A stretch of 64,000 bases of DNA. Origin: Monosporascus cannonballus. Lineage: Eukaryota > Ascomycota > Sordariomycetes > Xylariales. The DNA lies in assembly GCA_004154925.1 (NCBI GenBank), contig QJNS01000059.1, forward strand, positions 124,001 to 188,000, written 5' to 3'. A program made the translations under genes and the position numbers. Below, piece after piece: positions 48,053 to 60,914 of this stretch (position 1 is the first letter of the stretch; every line of letters begins with the position of its first letter). The notes under the pieces were generated by a model. That model was given only the letters and a program-made list of their open reading frames with translations, did not search any database and was not told the DNA's origin.

Positions 48053-50093
48053 ATGGACAAGTTCAAGAAAATCCTCGACATCTTTGCCCCGAACGCGGCC
48101 AAGGGGTCCGATGGCCGCGACGTCTGGGGTTCCCGCCTCTCATTCGTGCTGGCCGCCATGGGCGGCGCGGTCGGTCTTGGCAACCTACTGAGATACCCGT
48201 CAGTCGTGTTCGCAAACAACGGATTGCAGTGGTTCATCCCGTACCTCATAGCCTTGTTCTTCCTGGCTATTCCCACCCTCGTCCTCGAGATCTCCATCGG
48301 GCAGGCCTACCGAGGCGGGTGCGTCATTGCCTACAACCATATTAGCAGGCGCACGAAGGGTGTTGGGGTGGGCATTGTTATGACCGGATACGTTGTCGTC
48401 ACCTACTATGTCCCCATTTTGGCCTGGATTATGCGCTACTTTCGATCCTCGTTTACTAATCCCCTTCCGTGGTCTGGGAGACCGACGGACTTCTTCACGC
48501 AGGATGTCATTGCGAACGTGGACGCAATCCCAGGCGAAATAGACGGCGGCAGAGTGGTCTCCTATACCTCGTATCCGGGCAGCGGCATGGTCGGCGAAAC
48601 GGCCGGGTGGGTCGTATTTGTCTGGTTTGTCGTCTGGCTCTGCATGTTCAGAGGTATAGGCTTGACAGGCCGCGTGGTGTATTTTACAATGGGCCTGCCA
48701 GTTGTTATGTTGTTCATCCTCTTGGGCCGTGCCTTGTCCCTCGACAACGCCGTCGAAGGAGTAAAGCTATACATGGGAGTGTGGCACGGCGAGAAGCTGG
48801 CCAGCGGCGCCATTTGGCAGGCTGCATGCGGCCAGATATTCTTCTCCATCGGCGTCGGCTTCGGTTACTTCATCTCCTACGCCTCTTATAACAGCAAGTT
48901 CTCCAACGCTGTCCAGGACGCAGTTATCATAGCCACCTGCAACAGCCTCTACGAAATCGTCGGCGCCTTCGCCGTGTTTGGCGTCATTGGTTATCTCGGC
49001 CTGCGCCCCGGGGGTGACGTGCAGCTGAGCACCTTCACGGTTGGCTTCTTGACTTATCCGGAGGCTCTCGCCCAGATACCTGGGTCGAATTTCTTCGCTG
49101 TCATCTTCTTCTTCACGCTCATGCTCCTCGGCCTCAGTTCCGCATTCGCTCTGCTCGAGGTGACGGTTACCATGGTGGGCGACTCGGACATCGGCAAGAA
49201 GATCAGTCGCACGCTTCTTACCACCATTGCCGTGGTCGTTTCGCTTCTCCTGTCGCTTATGTACTGCACCCAGTTTGGCTTAGCCCTGCTCGACGCTGTT
49301 GATACCTGGGCCAATAACCTCGCTCTCATCTTTGTCGTATGGGCTGAGTGTGTCGCCGCCACTACTATCTATCGGTGTAAGGATGTATTCGGCCAGGTGG
49401 GAGTGCTGTCATATGCTATCTACAACGGGGCTTACCTCGGCGCTATGATCTTGGGCCTTGCGGTAGCTCATTCGGTAACCCCCGCAGCTGGCGCCGGAGT
49501 GGCCTTCGGTCTTTTCGCCGTAGGTTCTGTCCTCGCGCTCGTGCTGGCAAAGCAGCCCGACTCGATTGCGCCTCGCTTCTGGGGAGGAAACACCTGGCTC
49601 AACTGTTTGTGGTGGCTGGCATTCTATTCTGTGAGTTATAGTTCCCTCTCCTTCACATCTGTGGCCGGCTAACGCCCCGCAGGGCCACCAACTGATGCGC
49701 GACCTCAATCTTACCGTCGGTGTGGGAAAGAACTGGAGCATCCCGGTCTTCTGGGGTCCCGTCCTGAAATACGTCTCGGCCCCCATATTGGCAATCGTTT
49801 TCGCCTTCGCCTACCCAGCCTTTTACAAGGTGCGCAACGACCCCGTGCATATCTTTGCCTTTACGGTTGCGCACTTCGTCATCGTTTTTCTTGTTCTCGG
49901 TCTGGTACTCCCTCGGTTCTTCGATGTGTTTGTCCCCATGACTCGTCGCGGGGAGGGCGAGATTTCATACGCGCCGCAGGTGACTGCTGGTGTAACCGAA
50001 GCCCACGACGCTAACAATTTGGAGGGTGCCTTTGAGCACAAGCCTGCGGACAATACTGAAGCGAGTATGAAGCGGGAGGCGTCGAGTTCGTAA
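48053..50093 (+). CDS. SLC6 / sodium:neurotransmitter symporter family (SNF) transporter, one intron
   Basis: Exon 1 48053-49630, exon 2 49683-50093; the 52-bp intron 49631-49682 has GTGAGT donor, GCTAAC branch-like site and GCAG acceptor, phase 0. The product is 662 residues. I start at ATG 48053 (MDKFKKILDIFAPNAAK); the frame is open further upstream but without an ATG. SNF proteins are LeuT-fold, Na+-driven importers of amino acids and related solutes with about 12 membrane helices. Evidence: TM1 AAMGGAVGLGNLLRYPSVVF with the unwound-helix GLGN motif that binds Na+ in the family, TM3 region IVMTGYVVVTYYVPILAW, TM6 FFSIGVGFGYFISYASYNSK (family pattern FFSLGVGFG..ASYN), and further hydrophobic helices to about residue 610. 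The C-terminal 50 residues are polar. The ligand cannot be deduced. Codon use is GC-rich and unaffected by RIP. Confidence 0.93.
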
Positions 50094-50678
50094 GGCTGGC
50101 ATGCCACTACCCCTAACGCAGCTCGAGGGCCGAGACGAGTTACATCTCCAAGTGTATATACCTACTCTTCATTTTAAAGAATACCTGGTATGGCTTGTAC
50201 AGCGTAAAAGTGCCTCCAGAAAGGAGGTCCGTAGTCAGTACTGGCTTACAGGTGGCAACCCCCAGCAGAGCTCGTGAGATTATTATGATTCCCAACCGCC
50301 GTACCTTTGCCTTACCTCTCCAAGATCAGGCCCTTGCTATTGAGGTGGCAGCGTCTGCGGCGCGGCTATGGCTACGACCATTAAACCTTTAAATTTTCAG
50401 GTAGCGTTGGGTACCAGCTAACCTAATTGGTAAGAGACATATAAAAACAGCAAGACATTATAAACTAGGCTTAATATTAAGGCGACCCCCTACCGACGCC
50501 CCATCCCCCTAAAGCGCCACCCCACAACCACGTTGCGCGTTAACCACTTACTAATTTCTTTCCCTATAAAAAGTTTTTTAACACCATTTTTAAAAATTGA
50601 AAAAATATTTTCTTATTCCTTAAAATTTACGTTTTCGAACGATATATAACTTTCGGCTTAATTCCGTACGGCGCGAAC
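50094..50678. other. 3' region of the symporter gene
   Basis: Non-coding. Composition is balanced to about 50400, then a mixed tract (50440-50670) with a C-rich patch at 50485-50530. No feature beyond transcription-end sequence expected here; the small frame at 50195-50392 is unsupported. Confidence 0.4.
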
Positions 50679-50683
50679 GATTA

Positions 50684-50805
50684 TGTCACAGTCCCAAGTG
50701 GCACCTTGTAGGTATATAGGGCAGAACAAGGCGGTCAGGGCTCGACCTGACAACGTTCCACTTTTAGTGGTGTGATGGCTACGCTCTTGTTCTCGTGCCG
50801 TAACA
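50684..50805. repeat. Solo LTR (122 bp) downstream of the symporter gene
   Basis: TGTCACAGTCCCAAGTGG to CTCGTGCCGTAACA, flanked by GATTA on both sides (50679-50683 and 50806-50810). Balanced composition at the edge of the AT isochore. A fourth LTR type, not matching the G1, G2 or C1 LTRs. Confidence 0.82.
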
Positions 50806-50810
50806 GATTA

Positions 50811-51567
50811 AAAAGGTAAAACATGAAAAATCCTTGCATTTAACCTCTAAGTATTGTGACCTGCCAGCCAAAGGACCAGAGTGACGGTCGAAACAAGATA
50901 TCTTTAATTATTATATTAATTAGTAGATAAAAAAATATTTGTAATAAAACTTAAATTTTAATTTAAAATCTAAAAATTAAAATTTTAAACTTAATATTTT
51001 ATGCTAAATTTAATACAACCGAATATACTAAAATTTAAAATTAAAAAACTTTAATTTAAAAATAAAAATAGTATATAGAATTTTCTGATATAGACAAAAA
51101 TATATCTTAAATGTTAAAAATTTAAAAGCCAGCGGACATAATCTTCGTTATTACGGCTTTTTTAACAGATAATATTTTTAATTAATGCGAACTTATTATA
51201 ATATTTTATTTAAAATATGTCGAAATTCACTAAAAGTATTTCATAAAAAGTTTTTTTGTAATTATATTAATTTCGAAATATATATTAATATTCAAATACT
51301 TTACAACTAAAATAAGATAAAATAATAATAATAATAATAAAGATATCGATATAGTTTATAAAGAATTTTAAGAAATGTTAAAAATAAAGTTATTAAACTT
51401 TCAAAACTTAAAACTTTAAATCGGTACATTATCGAAATTATTAAAATTTATAACAAATTATATAAAAGCCGTATAAAAATACTTTTTAAAATATAAGGAT
51501 TAATCAGCTAATTAACGAAAAAACGCAGTATATTATTTGTATCTTATAATATATTACCAGAATTTAT
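50811..51567. other. Isochore edge and AT-rich sequence, no gene
   Basis: About 90 bp of balanced sequence (to about 50900, including gtgacctgccagccaaagg) then an abrupt switch to AT-rich, stop-filled sequence. Nothing recognised. Confidence 0.45.
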
Positions 51568-51893
51568 TGTAACAACTAAGCGGTTTAACTAACCATTAAA
51601 TCTAAGTCGTACGAGTTTATGTTAGCAGAAGTATCGTGGGATTTTAAGTAATAGATATAGTAATTTATTACGTTTCGTAATACTAAGGGTGTTTTGGATA
51701 ACGAAGTTATATTACAAACTGCTATTATTTAAATTATAAAAATAACCGAATTTATGTATTATTATTTTTAAGTATTTAATTTCTTTTGTTAAATAATACT
51801 TAATTAATTAATTTACATAATTATACTTATTTAATTTCTATGAAACACTTATTACGTAATTTAACTTATTCGGGTTTTGTTTTAGTCGTAATA
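51568..51893 (-). repeat. 3' LTR of G3 (reverse orientation)
   Basis: tgtaacaactaagcggttta at the left (complement of the family LTR end) and gtcgtaata at the right (complement of TGTTACGAC). The 5-bp flanks TTTAT and GGATT do not match, so it is part of a longer element rather than a solo LTR. Confidence 0.65.
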
Positions 51894-54500
51894 GGATTTT
51901 TTCTCTTTTTAGAATTTTATTCCAAAATTATTTTTTTTTCTTTTTAAATAAGCATTTTTTAAGATATTTAGTCGCGTTATTAATTTTTGTCGTTAAGATC
52001 CGTTTTTTATTGTCTATTATTAAAATATGTTTTTTATTTTTAACCAATTTAATTTCCATATTGTACCGTATTTCTTATACTTTTTAAAGAAATTAAAAAT
52101 ACCAAAGAATAAAAGATATTTCGAAATATAAGATTTATATAGTGAGTAATTGCTCTTATAATAAAATAAGAATTTCGTTATTTTTTTAGAAATATTCGCA
52201 CTGAAAATTAACGATTAAATGTAAAAAATTGTTTTCGAAAAAGCGTTTTTTTAAATTCTAAACACACTATTAGCAAAAAATAAACGAAATTATTGCGCGC
52301 CTTATTTATTTTCGTAAATAAAACGTTTTTTTTTGTTCCAAAAATATCAAATAATATAACGAAAACTGTAATCGTTAAAAGAATTAAAGAAACAAAAACG
52401 ATAAAAATAGGTTTTTGTCGAGGTCTTTATCGCCGTATTAGCTTTTCTCTATAATTCGATTAATTGGTTTTTTGCGGTTCCTTTAAAGACCGTATATTAG
52501 AATATTGTTATTTCTAGTAGCCCTATTATTGCTGCTAAAAAATTCTTAATAAGCGTTAGATATATAAGGTTTTTCGCAAGTTTTTAAGTATTGTTGAAAA
52601 TTGGATAATTTTTTTATTTAATTAAATATTAGATAAATCCGGTTTTTTTTACATATCAAAAAGTTTTTCTATTTTATATGTAATTCTATTTTTTACCTTT
52701 ATATTATTTGACTTGGTATGAACTCTAATAATATTGTTTATGAATATAAATAAAAATAAATACAAGAATTTGCATAAAATTTAACTTTATGTCAGATTTT
52801 TAATTAATGCATATTTTTAAAGATTTTCCATAATTCTGTATAAATTAATATATTTAAAATAAAGTTTTTTACTAATTGTGTTCAATTGAATGCTTTTTAT
52901 AACGAAGTAAATCATTTTGTTTCCAAAAATTCAATTGTTTTAATAATTTGATCATAACATTTATTTATTTAATTACGTACGAATTCCAATTAAATTTTAA
53001 TTTTTAGCATAATTATGGAAACTATTTTAACCTAAATTTTATTTTTATATTAATATGTTCTTTTTCTATATATTTGGAAATATTTTATATAAAATTGAAA
53101 TGTATTTAAATTAAAATTGTTTTAAACTTTTTGTAATAATTAATATCATATATTAATTAAAAAAAAGAAACTTTATATCTTAAACATTTGGTTTTAATTA
53201 ATATAATATTTTTAGTATACTTTCAATATTCTATTTCACCGTTTTATTTATGGATCTATTTAAAAATTAAACATATAAGATAATTTATAATATAAATCGA
53301 TTTATATTATAAGACGTTTCTAAATTCTTAAAATAAATATAGTTTTTTAATCGGCAATAATTTCATATAGTAATTTATATATGATAAAAATATTTTTTTT
53401 AAAAAAAATCCACACTATATTTCCGTTATTAATATTTTTCTAATAAAGTAAAAACGAAGAAAATTTCGTTGATTTATCGATTATTACCAAAATATTATCG
53501 TAATATATTTTTATCATTATATTGTTGGATAAAAGTACTTGGTAATAAAATGTATATTAATATATTTCAAATTTATTGTAAATGTTATATTTTTATCGTA
53601 CTTTCTAAATTATTATTTCTATTTGAAGAAAATAATAAATACGTTAAAATCCTATTAAAGATTTGTAAATGTTTGAATATTAATATAGTTAATATTTATA
53701 TATATTACGCATTATATTTATTTATTCTTTTCTTTAGTGAATTGTCGTTACTTTTTTGTTTTTTTAGTGCATATTATATAATATTGCGCGTATTATTACA
53801 ATTTAATATAGGCGAAAATATTTTTAAATAATATTAAGAATTGTACAGTTAATCTTAATTAATTTTAGAAAAAGTTTATTCGTTTATTTAAAGTATTTAT
53901 TTTATGATTTTTTAATTTCTTTTTACACATCATAACGAAATCGAAAGTGGTTTATATATATATTATAATTAGTATTTAGTAAATATTTCTATTTTAGTAA
54001 AAAAAATAAAACTTTTATAATTCGTATAAATTTTAATTTCATCTAAAATTTCAATAAAATATTTAAATTTGCGAAAAGTTATAATAATAATTATAAATTT
54101 CTTATTTAGAATTATATAATTACGTTTAGCGTTTTTTAATTTATATGAAAAAAAAACGCCGTGATATATTTTATTTTAATTATTTTGTGATCTATTTATT
54201 ACGTTTAATATATAATTCGAACTATCGGTTTTTAATTCGTGAAGGCGTATTAAATTGTATATAATTAATATTAGATTATCAATAATTATATTTTTAATTT
54301 TTGAAACGGTGTTTCTATATATATTATTTATTTAAAAAGGTTTTAATAAAATTAATTAGAACTATAATAATTTTATTAAAATTTCGAATAAAATCGTTAT
54401 AATAATAAGCAAGTTAAAATAATATTTATAGGGTTTTAATTAGTATTATTAATAATTATTTATATTTATAGCAGCTATTTCTGATATATTTGAATATATT
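51568..54500 (-). mobile_element. G3: Ty3/gypsy chromodomain element of the G2 family, 3' part, minus strand
   Basis: The left end is a 3' LTR in reverse orientation (51568-51893), followed on its right by a pyrimidine tract (ggattttttctcttttt), the complement of a polypurine tract. Further right, 52300-52420 matches the complement of G2 at about 37750-37830. A reverse-strand chromodomain can be read at about 52660-52560 (YLIK then NYPIFNNT, NLIYLTLIK). The block near 52840-52880 matches G0 at about 2080. Integrase sequence presumably continues to about 54.4 kb, but no domain could be verified there, and no 5' LTR was found. The right limit is a guess. Confidence 0.6.
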
Positions 54501-56526
54501 TTAAAACAATAATATATTTTAAATATTGAAGTGGGGCAGAGTTTTACGCTCATGATTAGGCTCGGCTGATCAGAAAGCCCGAGTCTTGCATATATATTAA
54601 GAAGTTCTTTTTCGCCATAAGTTCAACCCCTAGATATTACATACGATTATTACTATTTAGCATATTTTCTGCTATTTTTGTTATCGAAGTTTAATACTAT
54701 TAAATTAATCGGATTAAGTTTTTTATTTTAATAATCTTTTTTCCGTATAGTGAAATAAATTATTTATTGGTATTACTCAAACCTGAATCCCCTTTTTTTA
54801 CCCCAATTTATTTAGCTCTCAAAAAAAAGAAACTGGCTTTAATTAACTGCCGAGGCAACTTTCGATATTTTCGATTAATATTCGGAAAAAATAAGATCTT
54901 AATCAAAAACGCAAATAATCACAGTTACGGTTGTAAAAATGTAAAAATATATATTGCACCTTACGAAATTACGACGGTACGAGAAGCCGATAACGACGAA
55001 ACGATTTTAATGTATTATTAATTAAAGCAGATATTTAAAGAATAAGAATTTAAAAAAACTTGTTCTAAGCAAAATCTCCGATTAACCGATTTTGAAAAAT
55101 TACATATCTGAAAATACACAGGTTTAACGAAATAAACTAATTATTTACGTTTTAAACCGACGATATAATTCAGGATACGACGTACTTCTTAGAAATCTTA
55201 TCTAATAAATACGGAATTGGGATATTTGGAAATTGAACGATAAAAATAATTTAATTAAAATTAAAAATTAATTAATTAAAGTTAATTAGAATTAATTATT
55301 AAAAACCGCCTTATTAAGATTATAAGGACGAAAATACGCTGTTAACGACGTATTTATATAAATTTTAAATTAATCAAAAGTTAAAATAACGCCGATATAG
55401 ATAACGATATAGAATAAATTATTAAGGCAAGCAGAAAAAGGAATAAAACTATAAAGTCAATGATTTCGGTTACGAAAAAGAAATTTCGAAAAAGGATTAA
55501 TATTCCTTAACATAATTAGAGAAATAGGACCGACTTACGAAACGACACACTTTGGAACATTTTTGCCCTAATAAGTCGGCATCCTAGATGGACCTTATTC
55601 GAAGGCATTTTTTTAGATTTGCTAGTATTAATCAACAGAATTATCTTAGTGGTAAAGTTAATAATAAAAGTATTAATCATAAAATTGAAAATAATTAAGC
55701 CTGGTATTTATCGCTAGCAATATGCCGATCAAAAAAAACAGATTTACATAAGCAGAAAAAAAAGAACCTTATCTTTATTACGACTGCGAAAGATTCAGAA
55801 AATATAGACGAAAATACCAAGCGCCTTAAATTCCTTTATATTTACGTATTCGAATAACAACTTAAAGCTATTAAGTTATACTAACCCCAAACTCTCATTT
55901 TTTAATTATTATATTTTGTTAAAATTTTGCCGGTTTATTAAAAAATCGTCGAAATTATCAAAAATCGCGACATAATAAAAGTTATTACCCGTTTCGGAGT
56001 TCTCTGCCAGCCAAAAAGATTAAAGTCCAACGTCGAATATTATTAATCGTTACCGATTATTTAAACCTAAATACGAAAACGAAGTTAATAATAAATTATC
56101 TTTAAGTAATTCTATTAGCTTCCCAAAGCCGGTTATAAAAATAACTAAAGAACGGACATAAAAAATACCGAAAATTATTACTAAAACTTTTAAAGAATAG
56201 TAAATTTAACCTATTTAAACTGTTTTACAGATTTTTACTAAATTTGTAATATTTATTTCAGAGATTATACCTTTAAAATCCCTTCATTAATGTGAATACG
56301 GACTTCCGGTAAATATTATAAACAAATTTGTTTCTTTTTATGATATTGCCGGATATGTTCGTTTTTCTAGATCTCCGTTTTTCTAGTACTGCAGCTACTG
56401 ACTGGCTTAAGAGAGTCGGCAGATTATATCGGAAATACAAATTCATAAAGGGGGAAATAATTAATAAATTATTTTACTGGACAAATACCTTTTTTATGAA
56501 AATCGAATCAAAATTATCTTTAAAAA

Positions 56527-56645
56527 TGTGATGATACGCACAGCTAGTCCCTATAAGGTGGATTAGGGTGTTCAAACACTAATTGGGGTTTGGAATTGCT
56601 GATCTTTTGGTATTATAATTAACGTCGCACTTTTATTATCTTATA
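56527..56645 (+). repeat. Left terminal direct repeat of S1
   Basis: 119 bp; matches 56918-57036 with mainly transition differences. Confidence 0.75.
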
Positions 56646-56917
56646 ATTATTCAGAATCCTAATTGGGTGTAATAATTAGTTCGGCGTTATTTCGGCGATA
56701 TACCGGAGGCAGGGTTCGATCTTTATAAGGGCGGTTAAAAATTAAAAAAGAAACTAAAAGGTAAACCGAAAAGATTTTAACTGCTGGTGTTCGGCGGATG
56801 GTCGGCGCAAAGGGTCCGACCGCGTTATGTGCTTATAGAACGCAGTAAAGCTTTGGGGGTTCGATACCTTATCCAGCCTTAAAGTCGGAATGATTTTATT
56901 GAAAAGGGGGGAGTAGT

Positions 56918-57036
56918 TGTGATAATATGCATAGCTAGTCCTTGTAAGGTGGATTAAGATGTCCAAATTCCAATTAGGATTTGGAATTGCTGACCTTTTG
57001 GTATTGTGGTTAGCGTCGCACCCTTATTATCTTACA
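56918..57036 (+). repeat. Right terminal direct repeat of S1
   Basis: 119 bp; TGTGATAATATGCATAGC to TTATTATCTTACA. Confidence 0.75.
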
Positions 57037-60000
57037 AAAGGTATTATTACTTAAAATAAAGCGGTTAAGAATATTCTAAAAACTTTTAAGTTACGAAACC
57101 CACAGCAGATGCGGATTATTAAAGATCGATTAAAGATATTAACAAAGCAGGTTTAACGCAATGTACCTATTTAAGTTTATAAATATTATTTAAAATACGT
57201 TATTAAAGTTCATAATATCGTTAAAAAACCCAAGCTTAAAGTCAAGATTCCGAAGAAAAATATATTGAAAACTTATTAAAAGAATTTTTTAACCAGTTAT
57301 TTTAAAAGACAATTTAATAACTTATTTATAAAGCTTAAGGATTTATATGTAACACTTTATAATATCGCAATAATATTAATCAAAAACTGGGTTTTTAATA
57401 AAGCTAGATTAATTAAATATAAAGAGCAAGGATATTTATTAAATGCGGTTCGTTTCGATTTAAGCCAGATAAAAAAGGTATGACAATAAGGCCTTAGGCC
57501 TTTTCGACAAAATAATCCTGGACCTGAACCTTTTTTTATCGGCAAAACATAATTAGGTATCGAAGATTACTAATGTTTTGTAGGAGTTAAATATTGCCCA
57601 AATACGACAGATTTATAATTCTAACACCTTTAAAGAAAAAATTAAAAATCCTAAAACTGCTCGATTATCGTAATATTGCGTATTTTTAGGCCAAGAACCG
57701 CTCTAGGCATAATATAATAATGTCAACTTATCAATTAATGCAATAAGCTTTTAGCCGAACGATTTTAACAAAATGAGATTTTATCGTAAACGAAATAATT
57801 ACCGAAGTAATTACCAAGGCCGCGGAAAACGATTTGACAATTTTAAAAAGAGAACTTATTAGTTTTGCAATAAATAAAAATACGGAATATATACGTATAA
57901 ATTATTATCGAATATAAAAGAAACCGGTTTAATTTGGTTCGATAATAATGAATATATAATTTCCTTTAGCTTTAAAATTAATCCATTTAATCTATGTATA
58001 ATATAATTTCTAATAATATTTTAAAATCTGGCGATCGATAAGAAAATTCTTATTTAAAAGAAAATTTCAAAATAGATGCATAATTTACCCAGTTTCTTTA
58101 GTTACTTTAAAAATAAAGTATTATAGTTACTAACAGAAGATCTTTAAAGAACTAGAAAAATCTAGACCTAATATTAACCAGGATTTTACCCGTTTTAGTA
58201 CTCCGAACGTACTTTACCTTACAATAATCTTAAAATCTAACCGACCGGAGCCCGTTATTAATTAAAACCGTAGTATTGAGATTAATATATTTTGTTTTGT
58301 TATAAAGAACGATAGATTATTTTATAAAAAAGCACCTTTGGTTAACTGGCTTTGAAACGACCTTATTAAAAGCAAAGATATTCGGCATCTTCAGAAAGTC
58401 CGCGTATTAAAAGTTAATATAAATAATCAGCCTCTTATACTTATTAATATTATGCTAACTAAACGACCTGGTGAAAAGGAAAAAAAATACCGGCGAATTT
58501 ATAAAGAGAAACAAGGTCGATAATAATGAACTTACACAAAACGAATTTTTATTTTTAAATACCGAAACAAAAGTATAAACGAATTATACCTTTAATTAAA
58601 GTAAACTAATTAATAAGCAATTAATGAAATACTAGGAGGCCAAAATTTACGAAAATATAAAGAAACAATTCGAAATTACCTAATTGGAATTAAGTAAAAT
58701 TTATCCGGACTTTAATACGGTTTTTAAGAATTTTATATCTATAAGAATCTTAAAAATATTAAATCGCAGGAATAAGAAACCGATTAGCATAATAAAGACA
58801 GAAATCCCCGACTTTATACTTATTAAACCGTAATAAACGCCTAAGATCTTAATTATAAATATTGGATATAGTCGGAAGGATAAAAAGAAGTTAACATTTT
58901 GTCCGTATAACAGTATAATCCGACCAAATATATTATTCCGCTATTCCGATTTACTGTTAAAATTAGTTTTGAAAAAAAGTCTGATTAATAGTATCATCGA
59001 TGTCGAAGCCGAATCGAATGTTGTAATCCTATTGTACGTTAAAAAATATGAGTTAATAATGCGATAAATGTAAGTTTTATTATGGAATTTAATTTCTAAA
59101 AAAGTATTAAATTCGAAAACGTAATCGAGGTTTCGATTTAGTTAATTAGTCAATTATTTATTATTGTATTTTTATTATTAATAATTACTGCGTAATATAA
59201 TTATTAATATTAGGACTTAATTTTATGGCGAAATCGAAAATAATATTAAATATAGATTTAGAAATAATAAAAGGAATTTTGGAGTTCGGTCCGACGAAAA
59301 TCATTATTCTTTTAATATTGGCAGAACGAATTAGTTGTAATATTTGAGTAAATAATTAATTTGAAAAAATGCAGCCGGTAAACTTATAAGCCGTTTTACT
59401 AGCGCAAACAGGTTTAATAACGAAAAAAAGATAAATCCGTTATAAGTATTTATATATTCTTAAATAAGGAAACATCTCTTAATTAGAACTATAAAACCAT
59501 CCAAAAGATCATAGACAATGAGTTAAACCTCGGGGACAAGATTTTGGGATAGTTCGGTAACGAAAAGTTAGCATATACGTTATATAGAATTTTATAGGAA
59601 AAGATATATGATAATATTAGAGATAAAAACGATTTAGATTAATTCTATATATAAGCCCAGATAGAAGAAAGTGGTTGCTGTTAATAATGTGCTAACCGGT
59701 AAATCGATACCACCTGGGGACCTAGACTAAAAAACTAAGGAATTCGAAAAAGCTATATAAACGATCAAAAAATAAAAAGGTATTCTAGATTAACTTGGCA
59801 TACTATTAACGGCATTATTTCCCAGGTTTATTTCGATATCCCGAGAGACCCGATGAACCGAAAAGAAAACTAAGGCTTTATTTAATCAGATCGGCAATAG
59901 GTTCACTTATATAAAAAAGCCTTTTTTAAAAAGATGTTATTCCAGAAGAAAGCTATTATAGGATGGGACTGGTAGGAATATAATCGAATTAAAAAGATTA

Positions 60001-60407
60001 TTATACCTCTTCACAAAATTAAATGATTTTTATAAAGCATAGCAAATTAAAGGTATTATGGTATTAATTAATATAAGGAATAAATTAATCGATATCTTAC
60101 AAGTACGTATTAAAAAAGAAATATTTAAATAATCGTATATTACGTACCGGAATATTTGGTTTCTTATAAAGAAAAAAAGATGGCGGTTTGCGACTAATTA
60201 ACTTTATAACGAAATTAAACGTCGTTATCTTATAGAGTGTATTTATACCGGAAAATTGCAACGAATTTTTCGTAAATTTCGTTATGTACTTTTTGGTTTC
60301 GTGTGTAGACTTTTTTTAGAGATAATTAGATTGTTTTAGTTTCTATTAACAAAGATATAATATCGTTCGTAATACCGTTAGGATTATTCTAATATATTAT
60401 TATACTT

Positions 60408-60914
60408 ATGGAATTTATAAATTTAAAAATGTATTTTTATAGCGTAATTAAAAGAATTCTAAATAATTTGATATCCGAAATCGCGCGGCTATTTATAGAT
60501 AACGTTAATATTAAGGGATTAAAAACGCGATACGAACACGCTAAGATTTTTCCCGAGATTCGACGGTTTGTTTTCGAACATATTATTAATATAAACAAAA
60601 CCTTTTTTACTTGCGAATTCATCAAAGTTACGATTAATATATAAAAGTCATAGTAATGTTACGAATCTGTAATTTTAATCGGATTTTTTTACAATACGAA
60701 CGGTTATTAATTTGATACGGCCAAAATGGTAAAAATTCTGGAAATTCGTCCATATAGGAACGTATTAGAAATTAAATCCTTTTTAGAGATTACCGTTTAT
60801 TTTCGGATATTTATTATATATTATATTATTAAGGCGAAACTTCTATTTATTTATTTCGTAAAAATAAGCCATTTATCCAGGGCCGTAATTAAGAATATAT
60901 TATGGGATCGTTGA
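60408..60914 (+). pseudogene. Gypsy reverse transcriptase / RNase H boundary relic of G4
   Basis: Two successive open stretches. The first (60408-60644) gives ISEIARLFIDNVNIKGLKTR, which carries the polymerase active-site region (FIDDI-type, here FIDNV), then IRRFVFEHIININKTFFTCE. The second (60726-60914) gives RPYRNVLEIKSFLEITVYFR, the conserved palm/connection motif (RNV.E..SFLG...YYR), and ends ILWDR (family pattern FLWG). The order and spacing are right for a gypsy reverse transcriptase. The upstream fingers domain is lost in stop-rich sequence (58000-60400). Confidence 0.7.

Larger units (their letters stand above)
56527..57036 (+). mobile_element. S1: miniature LTR element (TRIM-like) in G4
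   Basis: Two 119-bp direct repeats (56527-56645 and 56918-57036), each beginning TGTGAT and ending CTTAYA, enclose only 272 bp. The purine tract gaaaaggggggagtagt (56901-56917) abuts the second repeat, as in LTR elements. Flanks are AAAAA (56522-56526) and AAAGG (57037-57041), compatible with a 5-bp duplication after G-to-A change. No coding capacity. A tRNA-like B box (ggttcgat, 56713; ggttcgatacc, 56858) and ggttagcgtcgc in the repeats leave open a SINE-type origin. Confidence 0.72.

Noticed and set aside
47731..49874. ORFs overlapping the symporter gene on both strands, including a 188-codon minus-strand frame
   Set aside because: Antisense shadows of GC-rich coding sequence.
53469..53831. 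120-codon plus-strand ORF rich in Ile, Tyr, Leu and Phe
   Set aside because: It lies antisense in the presumed G3 element, in AT-rich sequence, and its composition is what chance AT-rich translation gives; no motif.
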